Shown piece by piece: positions 45,047 through 56,692 of a DNA stretch of 64,000 nucleotides (the first letter of the stretch is position 1; each line of letters begins with the position of its first letter). The position numbers and the translations under genes are program-made. Origin of the DNA: Zarea fungicola (taxonomy: Eukaryota; Ascomycota; Sordariomycetes; Hypocreales; Cordycipitaceae); the NCBI GenBank assembly GCA_900169235.1, contig FWCC01000207.1:90125-154124 (forward strand), in the 5' to 3' direction. The notes under the pieces were generated by a model. That model worked only from the letters and a program-made list of their open reading frames with translations, was not told the origin of the DNA and did no database searches.

Positions 45047-46980
45047 ATGGCGGTTGCACTGGACACACGGCCTTTGCCGACGACGAATAGTAGGCTAGGC
45101 GACACAGCTGGCGACGAGCTTTCTTCGAGCCTTATCAGCTCACCGGCACCTGCTGTCGAGAGCTCAGCAGTAACAAACGGCATATTAAAAAATAAAGCCA
45201 TCACAGCGAATTTGACCCAAAAACAAGCAGTGCCACTCGAGCTTGTGGACAGATACATTGACGAGCCGCGTCCTCTCAAAGTCGCCGTTATTGGTGGCGG
45301 TCTCGCTGGAATTCTTGCAGGTGTCCTCTTGCCAGTAAAAGTACCTGGTATTGAGCTCACAATTTATGAGAAAAACCACGACTTTGTAAGAGTTTATACA
45401 AACCTTTTGCTCGCCAGCGCGCTAATCAAGCATTCTAGGGAGGCACATGGTTGGAGAATATCTACCCCGGCGTTCGCTGTGACATTCCATCTCATGTCTA
45501 TCAGTCTACTTTTGAGCCAAAGAAGGACTGGTCTGACGAGTTTGCTCCCGGCCAAGAAATTAAAGAGTACTGGCAAGCTGTCGCTAAAAAGTACGACGTT
45601 TACAAGTATGCCCAATTTGAGCACTTTGTAGAGGGAGCCGCGTGGGATGCCGCCGCTGGGAAATGGCATCTCACTGTCAAGAGCATTAAGGAGGATCGCA
45701 CCGAAAAATCCGAGTACGATTTTGTCATTACTTGCATTGGCCGGTTCAATGACTGGAAGCTGCCAAATTATCCCGGCATAAATGATTTCAAGGGAACATT
45801 GAGACACACATCAAACTGGGATCCATCCTTTGATCCCACAGGCAAAAAAATCGCCGTAATTGGAAACGGTGCCAGTGGCATCCAGGTCGTTGCCACTCTC
45901 CAAAAGACGGTCGCGCGCCTTGATCACTATGCAAGGAATAAAACGTGGATCGCGACATCCTGGGCAGGAGATGAGCGAACGGCAGGCCCCCAGCCCATTT
46001 CAAAGGAGCTGCAAGAGACCTTTCATGATTCAACCACATATACAAACTTCAGGAAGCAAAAGGAGGACAAGTATTGGCGTGGATTCCCCGCCATTTTGCG
46101 CGGGAACGCTAAGAATGCCAGTCTCAGGACGAACTTTATTGACATTATGCGAAAGAGGTTGTCCAAGAAGCCGCACTTGGTGGAAAACATGATTCCAGAG
46201 TTTTCTCCCAACTGTCGCCGTCTTACCCCCGGTCCAGGCTATCTCGAGGCAATTACGGAAGACAATGTGGATTACATCCAGACCCCGATTCGCAAAATCA
46301 CTGCCACTGGCATCGAGACGGAGGACGGTGTTCACAGAGAAGTGGACGCCATATTCTGTGCCACCGGCTCTGGGACTGATCTGGTGCCACGGTTCCCAAT
46401 CACGGCCAAGGGAAAGTCCCTGGCAGATATCTGGGCTCCAGGCGGCGAACAAGGCTACCCGTACACGTACATGGGAATTGCCACTCCAGGGTTTCCCAAC
46501 ATATTGTTTTTGCACGGCCCGTACGGTACTGGCCCTTCTGGCACTGTTCCGCAGAGCGTCGAGAGTCAAATAGCGTACGCGGCAAAGCTGCTGAGAAAAG
46601 TATCGCGCGAGGGAATTAAGTCCATTGATGCGGATGCCAAGGCAGCCGATGACTTTAATGACTTCTCAGACGCCTTCTTCAAAAAGACTGTATTTTCCGA
46701 CAACTGTAGCTCGTGGTACAATGGTGGCAAGCCAGGTGCCAGGGTCCACGGCATCTGGCCCGGTAGTGCTGCACACCTTACCATTGTTCGCCGAGATCCC
46801 CGATGGGAGGACTGGAACTATGAGTATCTAACCACTTCTGGCAACCGTTTCCAGTGGTATTTGGGGAATGGGTCGACCAGGCGAGAGGCAGACCCAGAAT
46901 CAGACATCACATCATACCTCCGAAACCCGGAGGAGATTGATTTAAAAGACATACACGAAAGCTGGTGGAGCATTCCATAG
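45047..46980 (+). CDS. Baeyer-Villiger-type FAD monooxygenase, 626 aa, two exons
   Basis: Exons 45047-45385 and 45439-46980 (53-bp intron with GCTAATC branch) give 626 residues. The first Rossmann motif GGGLAG is at 83-88 ('VAVIGGGLAGILAG'), then 'GGTWLENIYPGVRCDIPSHV', the BVMO fingerprint F-x-G-x(3)-H-x(3)-W-D exactly at 230-241 (FKGTLRHTSNWD), and the NADPH Rossmann motif GNGASG at 255-260. 'IFCATGSGTDL' marks the second ATG-type hinge. The enzyme should insert one oxygen next to a ketone carbonyl (or oxidise a heteroatom) using O2 and NADPH. The 75-residue N-terminal extension before the FAD motif is common in fungal steroid-type BVMOs. A neighbouring flavin monooxygenase and transporter suggest a common pathway. 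Confidence 0.93.
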
Positions 46981-47460
46981 AGTAGACGTTGTAGACGTTA
47001 GACATTTTCTGTATCAGACAACTAAATCTGGACCTTGTAAACTTGTCTCGATGGCGACATGTGCACTACGACTCGTACGTAGACGTGCCTGAGCTGGGCG
47101 GCTGACGTTAAACTGCCGTGATGGTCAATAGCCGGAACCCTGCATTCATTTATTTTGTGGCTTCCATGTTGATCACGAAAGTACACGGCGCCGCTGCCTA
47201 TCTGAGATGTGTCAAAATATGTTGCCTCACCTCCTGGTAATGACGTGCTCGGCTGGTTCCGCGCCGCCGAGAACACCACCAATGGCGGAAGCACGGTCCC
47301 GGCTAGCATTAAAATGTGTTCATAATAAGACTTGAACTCGAAATTTATAAAGCAGCTGTCAGTCCTATTATCTCCGAAAAAAAAAGTTGTCAATTTATAT
47401 TATCACTGCTTATACGATTTCACTCGAGACAAAGCACCAGAGACTGGGATCTTTACAACG
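46981..47460. other. Intergenic, promoter region of the transporter gene
   Basis: No gene seen. Confidence 0.5.
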
Positions 47461-49140
47461 ATGGCGTCCACGTCCACCGTCTCAGAACTACCAAAAAGTA
47501 AGCTTCTTTGCTGTGATAAGATATCAGACGTTATTCTAACGGGAACAATTAGTAAAATGGTACAGATCAACGTTTTTCAATATTACCATCCTCGGCCTAT
47601 GCAACTTTGGTGCACCAGGCATCTGGGGTGCAATGAATTCTCTTGGTGCAGGAGGAGCGCAGAAACCGTACCTTGTCAACACTGCGAATGCATTGACATT
47701 CTGCCTCATGGTCGTATCATGCCTCCTGTCCAGTGCTTTGGTTCGACTGATTGGCATTAAAGGTGCACTGATATTTGGCACGTAAGTTTGCATCTCCAGA
47801 TAACCCCCCAAGGAAGGAAACAAAAGTCCACTGACACGACAGCCCCCTACAGTCTGGGCTATGCTCCATACGCGGCTGGCTTATACGCCAACAATCGCTT
47901 CGGCACAGAATGGCTCGTTATTCTCGGCGCCGCTCTCTGTGGCATCTCTGCCGGCGTGTTCTGGATGGCAGAGGCCGCCATTGCCATTGCGTATCCTGAG
48001 CCCTGGAATCGGGGTAAAGCCCTGGGCTACTGGCTTACCTATCGAGTCAGCGGCCAGATTCTGGGCGGTGCCATCAATCTCGGCTTGAATTCCTCCCGCT
48101 CAGAGGCTGGGAAGGTGTCTTATACGGTGTACCTCATCTTCATTGCTCTGCAGTGCCTTGCGCCGTTTGTGGCGCTCTTCCTCACTCCTCCTGAAAAGCT
48201 GCAGCGCCAGGATGGCAAGAAGGTGGAATTGGCCATCTTTAACAATCCCTGGTATGAGATTAAGGCTACCGTGAGACTCTTCTTTACGAAGAAGTTTCTC
48301 CTACTTCTCCTGCTTATTGGGCAGGCCGTGTTCTCTGAGGCTGTGTTTTTCACGTATCTCTCTTGTAAGCTACTTGTCCTAGCCCCCGTGGCAATTTGGA
48401 TCAACTAACAGGCGATCATAGTATGGTTCTCTGTTCGCTCGCGCGCTTTAGGCTCCTTTCTGTCTGGAATTGTGGCAGCGATTGGAGGCAACGTCCTCGG
48501 AGTAAGTACTATTTCTCCCATGTTGCCCTCTAGTGGATTATTTACTAATATTTTGCAATAGTGGTGGCTCGATAGAACAAAGGTAGCACTCAAGTTGAGA
48601 GCCAGGTCAACTTTCTGGGGTATTCTTATTTCGCAAGGAGCCTGGTGGACATGGGCAACCGTGTTGGTCACCCGGTTCCACCGCACGCAGCCGACCTATG
48701 ACTGGAACGACCCCGGGTTCGGAAGCGCCTTTGCTGTGTTTGTCTTTTTGCTTCTCGGATTCCAACTGAACTACATGTTTCTGTAAGTCTGAAAAGATCT
48801 GTCGCTCTGACCTTTTGCTAACCAGTTCCCCCCTACCAGGTACTTCATCATCCAGAATCTGGCCGAGTCCAAGGAGCAGATCATCAGGTATGCTGCCCTG
48901 CTGCGCGGAACTGAATCTGCTTGGCAGGCCGTGAGCTATGGCCTGGGAGCTGTCAAGATCATGGCACAGGTTGGTAGCATTTACTTGAACTTTAGTCTCT
49001 GGGCCGCGGCAATCATTCCTGCCTGGTTTGTTTTGCGCCACATTGGAGCGAACGAGTCTAGCGTAGTCGATGATGCTGAGCAGAGCAGCGGCGAGATTAG
49101 TGACTCGAAGGAGTCGGGCGGCCAAGTGCCGCAGCTTTGA
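47461..49140 (+). CDS. UNC93-like MFS transporter, 459 aa, six exons
   Basis: Exons 47461-47497, 47553-47781, 47853-48364, 48422-48501, 48562-48782 and 48840-49140 give 459 residues with all phases matching. Helix 1 'FFNITILGLCNFGAPGIWGA' followed by 'MNSLGAGGAQKPYLVN' is the fungal UNC93-like (DUF895) opening. 'LGYAPYAAGLYANNRFGTEW', 'AEAAIAIAYPEPWNRGKALG' and 'YWLTYRVSGQILGGAINLGLN' are further family blocks; about eleven helices are visible. The C terminus is a short acidic tail. Substrates of the fungal branch are not established. Position between two monooxygenase genes suggests uptake or export of their substrate or product. Confidence 0.9.
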
Positions 49141-49860
49141 TTATATTATTTAAATTTAAAATAGACGCTAAGATGGACGCATTTTTAAAACACTAGACTA
49201 GAATGCAGTATATTAGTAGATTAAGCAATAGTATTATTGTCAAACAGTTCAAGTAAAAAGCAAGTGGTACGACGGGTGATGAAACATATGCATGTCTGAA
49301 TTGCCAAGTTATAATTAGCCATCATAAAAATGCAGGAGAATGCATGTTCAACACCTCTTATCAATGTTAATTTTACTGTACTTTAACCCGACGTCGGATT
49401 TCTGGGGCCATAGAGCTCAGGGCACAAAAGGCGCTGCCTTGGCCTTCGTCGTAAGAAGCTGATGTGATTGCGCCATCGCTGGCCTCTTGTCCATCCTGCA
49501 GCGTCGGGGAGTCGCAGAGACAATCCCATGTTTCTCTATCTACCCCGCATTCGGGAATATAATTGGAAACACGGCAATTTAATGGTTCGTTTTGTCAAAA
49601 TGCATGCAGAAGGGGGCGCGCTCGCAATTCCGTTACCACTATCACGCAATTATAGTCCGACATACCGATGGGCGAAGCGGCCCGACTCGCCGAGCAAAGA
49701 CGTGCCAGTTGTTAGATCCGATTTAAAGTAGTATGAGGGGCATATAAGTAAATTGTTATTTTTAAGAAACAAAAACAAGACGACTTCAACATTACGAGAA
49801 AACTACCAGATTTGGGAAAACAACGAAATTTAGGAAAACGACCGAATTTAGTCAGAAAAC
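49141..49860. other. Intergenic, with 18-bp leader repeats at its end
   Basis: Upstream region of the flavin monooxygenase gene; AT-rich. The last 63 bases consist of the repeat described separately. Confidence 0.5.
49798..49851 (+). repeat. Three 18-bp direct repeats abutting the start codon
   Basis: Consensus GAAAACNACCGAATTTAG; units at 49798-49815, 49816-49833 and 49834-49851, followed by TCAGAAAAC and ATG at 49861. Confidence 0.9.
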
Positions 49861-51691
49861 ATGGCTGACGCAACTACTCCCGGCGGCAAGAAGTCCCTCA
49901 TTCTCAATGCCTTTGTAATGATGTGTAGGTATTTATGTCCAAAAAAAGAAACAATTCAAATTTTAATTTTGTCAATAGGTAGTGGACATCAGTCTCCAGG
50001 GCTGTGGCGGCACCCAGATGACCAGTCATCGAGGTTTGATGAGACAGAGCACTGGGTTGAGCTGGCCAAGCTTCTGGAATCGGCCAAGTTTCATGGAATT
50101 TTCATTGCCGACGTTCTCGGTAAGATGTGAGAGTCTTGAAACACGCGAGAGAAAATCTGACATACTCTAGGCGGTTATGATGTGTATTCCAAGTCCCTGG
50201 AGCCAGCAATTGTGTCTGGCGCTCAGTGGCCAGTGACGGAACCGCTCGCTGTTGTTCCTGCAATGGCCGCTGCAACAAAGAACATTGGCTTTGGAGTAAC
50301 CATCTCAACTACTTATGAGCAGCCATATCACTTGGCTCGTCGCATTTCCACAGTTGACCATTTGACCAAGGGGCGGTAAGATGCACAACTCCTCGCTGGC
50401 CGTAACTTGCGCTAATCGCTCTCTACAGCTTGGGCTGGAACGTATGAATTGAAAATAGACACCATTCTCTTGATTTATACTCACATGTCTCTAGATTGTA
50501 ACAAGCTACCTGGACTCAGCCGCCCGAAACATGGGCCGCACAGAGCAACTAAGTGTAAGTTCTCACCATGTCGCAACAGCGGCAGAACGGACTAACACGC
50601 GACACGCAGCACGATGAGCGATATGCTCAAGCTGAGGAATACATGAAGGTCATGTATAAGCTATTCCAGTCCTCCTGGAGAGACGATGCAATCAAGCTCG
50701 ACCGCGAGCGAGGGCTCTACACGGACCCCGAGCTTGTTCGCCAAATCAACCATGAGGGCAAATACTTCACCGTGCCTGGTCCGCACATTGTCCATCCCAG
50801 TCCCCAGCGCACACCACTATTACTGCAAGCTGGCGCCTCCAAGTCCGGTAAACTTTTCGCCGCGCAGCATGCCGAGGCAATCTTTACTTCTGCGCATGCC
50901 CCGGCGGCTTGCGCAAAGAACATTGCGGAGATTAGACAGACCGCAAAGGACGTGTTTGGAAGAGACCCGCGAAGCATCAAGGTTCTCGCCCTCGTCACTC
51001 CCATTTTGGGCAGAACAGAGGAGGAGGCCCTCGCAAAGTACAATGATTACAAGCAATATGCCTCGCTTGAGGGTGCGCTATCGCTTTTCGGCGGCTGGAC
51101 GGGAATGGATCTCAACGCCTATGGCGACGAGGAGGAATTGCGTCAAGTTGAAAGCAACGCTGTGAAGTGGGTGTATTCCATGTCTACTGCAAAATCTATA
51201 ATCAGACTAATCTTTTTTGTCCCAGATCCACTGTCGAAGCGTATGCTCGCTTCTCACCTGCAAACTCCAAGTGGACAAAGCATACCGTCGCTGAGCACGT
51301 CAGCCTCGGCGGTAATGGGCCGCTGTTTGTAGGTACAGCGTCCCAGGTCGCCGATAGTCTGGAGACATGGGTGCGTGAGGCCGATGTCGATGGGTTTAAT
51401 TTGGTAAGATATAAATCAAAAATCTCCGAAATAATGTGCAATCTTAATAATCATCTTTTCAATCAGGCATATGCTTTGTTCCCGCAGTCCTTCCAGGACA
51501 TTATTGATTTGCTGATTCCTGAGCTGAAGAAGCGTGGACTCTTTTGGGACGATTATGCCATTCCCGGTGGAACATATCGTGAGAACTTTTATGGCGAAGC
51601 CGGTCAAAAACACCCAAAGACGGAGCACGTTGCGTCGACATATCAATGGAGATCGGATAAGAGTGCAGCGGAGAGCCCAATTCCTCAGTAG
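49861..51691 (+). CDS. NtaA/SnaA/DszA-family FMN-dependent monooxygenase (luciferase-like fold), 480 aa, eight exons
   Basis: Exons 49861-49924, 49979-50119, 50171-50375, 50429-50441, 50495-50554, 50610-51166, 51226-51403 and 51467-51691 give 480 residues. The family blocks are clear: 'SGHQSPGLWRHPDDQSSRF', 'AKFHGIFIADVLGGYDVY', 'ISTTYEQPYHLARRISTVDH', 'RLGWNIVTSYLDSAARN', 'SSWRDDAIKLDRERG' and the end 'GLFWDDYAIPGGTYRENFYG'. These enzymes use FMNH2 supplied by a separate reductase to oxidise sulfones, aminopolycarboxylates and other small organics. The fourth exon is 13 nt, encoding the conserved LGWN, so it is well supported. It ends the 43-52 kb oxidoreductase group. No flavin reductase gene of the DszD/NtaB type is nearby. 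Confidence 0.93.
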
Positions 51692-51791
51692 AGCAGACCG
51701 CATTTCTTGACAGGGAGTTGCAAAATGTATTCAAAAATGCATAAATAGGCTATTCTTAATTAAAAATAGGGATGTATCGTTATGACTTCAC

Positions 51792-53289
51792 TTAGCAACG
51801 GTTACCAACGAGAATGGCCACGGTATCATGCGCCTCTACATCAGCAGAGTAGCTGCCCAGACAGCCAAGGGACCTTCCTGTCCAGACATCTGTGACAAAA
51901 TAGTTCTTGTTGCGCAGTCCAGGTATCTCGCTCCAAATGGCAGTTTTCCTTGCCGTGGTATCCTGGACGTTCATCATGAGGACGAGATGCCCGTCCCTCG
52001 AGGGTCCGGCCCAGAATTCGGCAGGGCTGGCTGGATCATAGGTCCATTGCGGATTGGCGCCCCATTTGTATGGCTGCGCTGGCTCGCCATACTTGCTATC
52101 TTGGTTGAATGCGAGTAAGTACTTGTTCTTGAGCACGTCTACGTCTTGCTGTGTCATATTCTTCACATTGGAGCCGATCAGCAGCGGCGACTTCATGGCG
52201 GCCCAGAGGGCAAAGTGTGTGCGCGTTTCGGCAGGCGATATTCCGTTGCCAACCTCAAGCATATCGGCGTCATTGTGGCCATAAAAGTTGGTCGAGTGCA
52301 TTTTGAACGAGTTTTGGTTGATGATGGACTTGATGCTGTCCCAGTTGCTCTGAATGTCGCCGCTCATTCTCCAGCTCGCCGCCAGGTCCTTGCCCCAGGA
52401 GAACACATCAGCAGTGCCCCAAATGCACATACTGTATACTATTTCGCGCTTTTGCTTGGCGAGAGCGTCGCGCATGCGTGTGAATCGCTCGGCGGATTTG
52501 GACTTGTGCCAGTCATAGCCGGGCGGTGCAAGACGCGGCTCGTCTTTCACGTTACACGTGCCGTTGACACCGACATGAGTCGAGGCTGGATCGCAGGCAA
52601 CGTATTGATCCTGCCATTCAGGTGGCACGTTGCAGTTATCATACTTTAAGTAGTCAATTCCCCATGCTGCCCAGTCGGCAGCGTCAACATCCTCATAGCC
52701 TAAACTGGCTGGATAACCGGCACAGGTCTCGGTTCCTGCCGCTACGTCAAGTTAGCATCTTGTCCTTGTTAACCAGATATTCTCAACTTACTGCTGTAAA
52801 TTCCCATCTTTAGCTTCAGGTTATGAATTTTCTTGGCAAGCCCATCAATGCCATCCGGAAACTTGTCCTTGTTGACCGCAATGTGGCCGTTCACTCTGCC
52901 GCTCTTGACAGCCCAGCAGTCGTCAACTATTTATTCTGAAATCAGTCTCAACCAAACAAACTTTGCTATGCATCTGATCTCTTACTGTTGACATAATTGT
53001 AGCCAGCGTCGCGAAGACCTCGGTCTACTATGGCCTCTGCCGCGTCCAGGAACTGGGCTGCGTTTATATCGCAGTGATAAGCATTCCACGAATTCCATCC
53101 TAGTGTCGGTAATTTACTCTGGTCCATAGTACATTAGCCGTGACATTGATTCCTATCACCTAGTACACAGTTAATGGTACGCACCGACGGGCCTTTACCC
53201 ATCACGGTAGCTTGGGCTACAGACGAGGCTGCAAGTATCGCCGTCGTGGCATTGACGATCCACGCCCTTGTCAAAGGTCGACTGCTCAT
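51792..53289 (-). CDS. Secreted alpha-galactosidase, glycoside hydrolase family 27, 440 aa, four exons
   Basis: Exons 53289-53185, 53118-52986, 52926-52792 and 52741-51792 give 440 residues. A signal peptide covers about residues 1-27. The mature protein opens '[17 protein letters not shown]', the GH27 N-terminal signature; '[11 protein letters not shown]' and '[12 protein letters not shown]' follow. The nucleophile is Asp159 in 'DYLKYDNC' and the acid/base Asp253 in 'WRMSGDIQ'. The C-terminal beta domain is short, as in fungal AglB-type enzymes. The enzyme releases terminal alpha-galactose from galacto-oligosaccharides or galactomannan outside the cell. Convergent with the flavin monooxygenase gene, with only 100 bp between the stop codons. 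Confidence 0.95.
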
Positions 53290-53727
53290 ATTTTATTTCA
53301 AATTTGATCCTCGAATTAATCAACGTTTAGCACAGAATGAACCACAGTTTTCTGGAATTGAGTCGGCTGTCCGGGTTTTATAACCCCTTGCTAGAAGGAG
53401 GCCCCCCCTTCTGGCCGCAATAATTACCCCGAACTATTAAGGATTCAAACATTGCTACGACACATAGGCTTCTATATACCCCCACAAGAATGTGTCCATC
53501 CAGAGTGGTTCTTCCGCATAGTATAGGCCATTATACCGACGGGGTTTTGCTGATCAACGAGCCCCGCCAGAGTAGAGTCGTATTGGAAATGCGATGGCCG
53601 CTCAACTTAGTTCCCAATTGGCTGACAATTGGGATCGTATGACAATACATAACGCACCTACGCAATAGTGTCATGTATCTAAAAGCTCGGCAGTTGGATT
53701 AAAAAGTCACAAATTCGTCTTGCAGCC
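53290..53727. other. Intergenic, upstream of the alpha-galactosidase
   Basis: Promoter of the galactosidase gene and 3' flank of the PigL_N-type gene; no coding signal. Confidence 0.5.
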
Positions 53728-55147
53728 TCATCTCGAGGCTCCAGGGAAAGATGCAGCCGTTGACTCAACTAGCTGGATCCCGGAAGTAGCAGTATCCAGC
53801 CTACGACTCAGCCTCGCTTCATTCATGTCGCTTCCCAAATTTCCCATCAACTCTTCGCCTGACCTTTCCAGGACTTTGCCTGCGCCGTGCTGCTTCTCAA
53901 ACCGCATTTTGTCATTCTCTGTTGCATTCTCCTCTCTCCACACAGCGTGTGTGGGAGATGGGGCAACTCTGTGGGCTCTAGCCAGGTTTTCAAACGCCAT
54001 TCCGAGCTCCAAGCTCCCCAACTGGCCACCGACATTAACTGAACCACCCGAGATCTTTACCCTCCTCGCTGTCACAAGATTGCCGACAGTGGAGCCTGTA
54101 AAGTTGAATGAGCTTTCGGACACTGCAATGTCTTCGAATAGATTGCGTCGCTCAACCGCGGTAGCTTGCTCCTCTGCCTGGGAGATGAGCTGTATGCACG
54201 TCTCGATGCTGTTCTTGGCCTTTTGCAGGTCTGCCAGTTCCACAGTTTCTTGTGCCGAGCTGGCATCTCGTGTCGACATGGCCAGAATCTGCTGCTCAAT
54301 GTCGTTTGTGTGGCTTTGCAGCTGAGATCTCATCGCCTGTATGGAATCCTTTGTCGTGCTAACGCCGCTGTCGACGTACCGCTGTGCTACAGTCGGGGCC
54401 GCCGCCAGGGAGATGTCAGACAGCTGGGGCTCTAGCCTTTCAATTTCGGAAGACAGCTGGGCGCAAAACTCCAACCCTTGCTGTGCGCACTGTCTCTCCG
54501 CCAAGAGCGTCCGCCACGCGTCAACGTTGGGGTGCGCATCTGGCGGCTCCGTGCGGGACAAATCGTCAATCTTGTCATTTATATCAGTGAGGTGCTCGTT
54601 GAGGTCTTTGACAGTGTTTGACATGAGGTGCTTATAATCCGCAAGTGCTTCTGGTCTAACGGACGCAGTGACACGGCTGTTGCAGGTTAGACCTCGGAGC
54701 GGTCGGTCCCGTATACCGAGCAACTTACAGGTTGACATTGACAATGGCAATGGTTATTGTAGCCTTGTACGCGTTAATCATCTCCTTGAAATCTGTCACA
54801 TCGCCCCAGAGATACTGCTGTTTAAACCAGTCGCGAACACTGGAGCGCGTTGATTTGGTATGCTTTGTAAACTTGGCAATGAGCTCACTATAGTTTTTGC
54901 ATGCCTCGCCGCACTGCTCCAGCGGCGCCCGCAGTGCGCTGAAGTCCACATCAGGTTCACTTGAGTTGATTGTTTCAAAAAGCGACTCCAGGACGGTTTT
55001 CAGAGCCCCGAGTTCACTCTGCAACGCCCGTGTTTTCCGGTTTTGGGTCTGGAGACCGTTGATGATGTTGTAAAGCTGTAAACTGGACGACAGGGCAAAT
55101 CCTGCCAATGTGAGGACGCCAGTAGCTATGCTCAATGGATCCGCCAT
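53728..55147 (-). CDS. PigL_N-domain protein (fungal STAND/NLR-associated N-terminal domain), 455 aa, two exons
   Basis: Exons 55147-54729 and 54676-53728 (52-bp intron) give 455 residues. The first ~200 residues match the 'azaphilone cluster protein L N-terminal' type: 'MADPLSIATGVLTLAGFALS', 'LQTQNRKTRALQSELGALK' and 'GDVTDFKEMINAYKATI'. That domain commonly heads fungal NLR-like proteins and related standalone proteins; helix 1 is hydrophobic as in HeLo-like pore-forming domains. A coiled-coil central part follows ('SSEIERLEPQLSDISLAAAP', 'DIEQQILAMSTRD'). The C-terminal region has 'ERRNLFEDIAVSESSFNFTG', then 'STVGNLVTARRVKISGGSVN', shared with the next gene upstream. No NACHT, WD40 or ankyrin part is present, so it is a standalone form. 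The start at 55147 is chosen because the family begins M-[AS]-DP. Confidence 0.85.
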
Positions 55148-56137
55148 TATTGTTTCCAGAATTGATGAAAGAAATGATTTCAGCCAATTTGTCTTTACAC
55201 CCGACTGGAAAGCCCTTGAGAACCGCCAGGAGCGGAGCAGCAATATGGATTGCCTCATCCCATTAGCCAACTTAGATGGAGCACAGTATGCACGCCATTG
55301 CTCCAGGAGCGAGCAGGTGCTTGAGTTGGGCGCCTACATGCACTGGGGGCAAGGATGATGAGAAGCATGCAGGCCCGAACACCCTAGCAGAGCCCCACCG
55401 CTGTCTGCCGCATGACTGCTTTACACATAGGATTGACTGAATGCCAAGGAGTATATTATAGGACGAACAGGTGTGTGCGCCGATCTGGGAAGCTTAGTCG
55501 CTCTAGTCTCGACGCACAAGTTTGCCGTCCTCTGTTGTTTGTGAGGCCAAAGTGCCCGTTGCCATTTTGGTGCGGGGAGATCTTTGTGTGACCCGTGCGG
55601 CACCGTAGGAGATCTATGTGTGACCTGTCAGTGTAACCGCGGATGGACGAAAAGGGATATAAGTCAATTCCGGCGCTGGCTAGTCCGGGTTGGCTGGATA
55701 AACTCCCTACTGGTTGTTAGTTGCTGGACGGACAGCTCAGCCTCTCTAGCCGCCCGAGCTTGCTTTCGAACAAGTCACAATTCCGGATGCAGGGATAGGC
55801 GCTGCGAGCACATGAGAAAATTGAACCTAGTGTGACTGTTCTCGAACCACAATAATGACGCCTCACACGCCGGAGTGGCCGCCTTTGGCAATGGCAGCTT
55901 TTCTCCGGGGTTACGCTCGTGATGGAGATGCTGGGATGGTGAAGTAGAGGTGACATCTGAGGCCTAAGGCCGGGCACTTTCACCAAGGGCGCGGCGGGCA
56001 GAAGAGAACAGTTGAGAGGCATCAGAAAAGAAAATATTTGAAACACGAAATAACTCAGCAAAATAGCTTTACGTGTACCTAAACGAGGCGCATGTGGTGT
56101 AGCGCTGAATCAGATGAAGACCTCTCCTGGACAGCTG
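55148..56137. other. 1.0-kb intergenic region between the two related genes
   Basis: Promoter of the PigL_N-type gene and 3' flank of its shorter relative. No remnant of a PigL_N domain seen here. Confidence 0.5.
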
Positions 56138-56692
56138 CTAACTGCGCCCAGCCGAAGCTCCTTGGCTGCCCTGCATCATCGACAATCCTGGACCGTGTCG
56201 ACTATGGAAGCTGGCCGATCCGCCGTCTTGTGCTGGCTGCATTCCACTTCGGGCGAATGCTTCCACCGCTTTCTGGAAACTCTCATCTGTGATTTGACCA
56301 GCAAGGTTGTAAGATCTGCCTGTGAGGTTGATGTGCCTCGCGGTGACGAGGTCGCCCACTGTCGACACGGTAAAGTTTTGCGAATTGTCCGCCAGGGTGA
56401 TATCTTCAAAGATGTTCTGGCGCTCGGATCCCGAGTCGGAATGGCTGGTACTAGACATGACGCCTATGCACTCGTGGATTCTGTTCTGTAATGTTTGCAG
56501 CCTTTCGAGCTCTGCTGCCGTGCTGGGCGCGAGGGGGCTTGAAGCAAGGCGCCGGATCTGTCCCTCGATTGCAGCTTGCTGGCTATGTAAATCATCCAGG
56601 GTAGCCTGAATGGAAGGGTCCGAAGCCTGCATGCCACCTCTCAAAGGACTGCGTGCTTGTTGGTGATGAGACGACTGCTGTTGTGCCTCCAT
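56138..56692 (-). CDS. Short paralogue of the PigL_N-type protein C-terminal half, 184 aa
   Basis: A single coding exon from ATG 56692 (good context ACAACAATGG). It starts Gln/Ser/His-rich, has a helical stretch ('IQATLDDLHSQQAAIEGQI'), then 'ERQNIFEDITLADNSQNFTV' and 'STVGDLVTARHINLTGRSYN', which aligns with the C-terminal motif of the 455-aa gene downstream. The PigL_N domain is missing. The in-frame upstream ATG at 56776 is not used because a strong acceptor (CCTAAT...TTTGCCAG) lies between, suggesting a 5'-UTR intron. Either a partial duplication that lost its signalling domain or a natural short form that could interact with the long one through the shared segment. Confidence 0.65.
   Translation of the reverse strand: MEAQQQSSHHQQARSPLRGGMQASDPSIQATLDDLHSQQAAIEGQIRRLASSPLAPSTAAELERLQTLQNRIHECIGVMSSTSHSDSGSERQNIFEDITLADNSQNFTVSTVGDLVTARHINLTGRSYNLAGQITDESFQKAVEAFARSGMQPAQDGGSASFHSRHGPGLSMMQGSQGASAGRS

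Noticed and set aside
45047..51691. Complete secondary-metabolite gene cluster
   Set aside because: No polyketide synthase, NRPS, terpene cyclase, prenyltransferase or pathway transcription factor lies in or next to the group, so only a tailoring or catabolic group is proposed.
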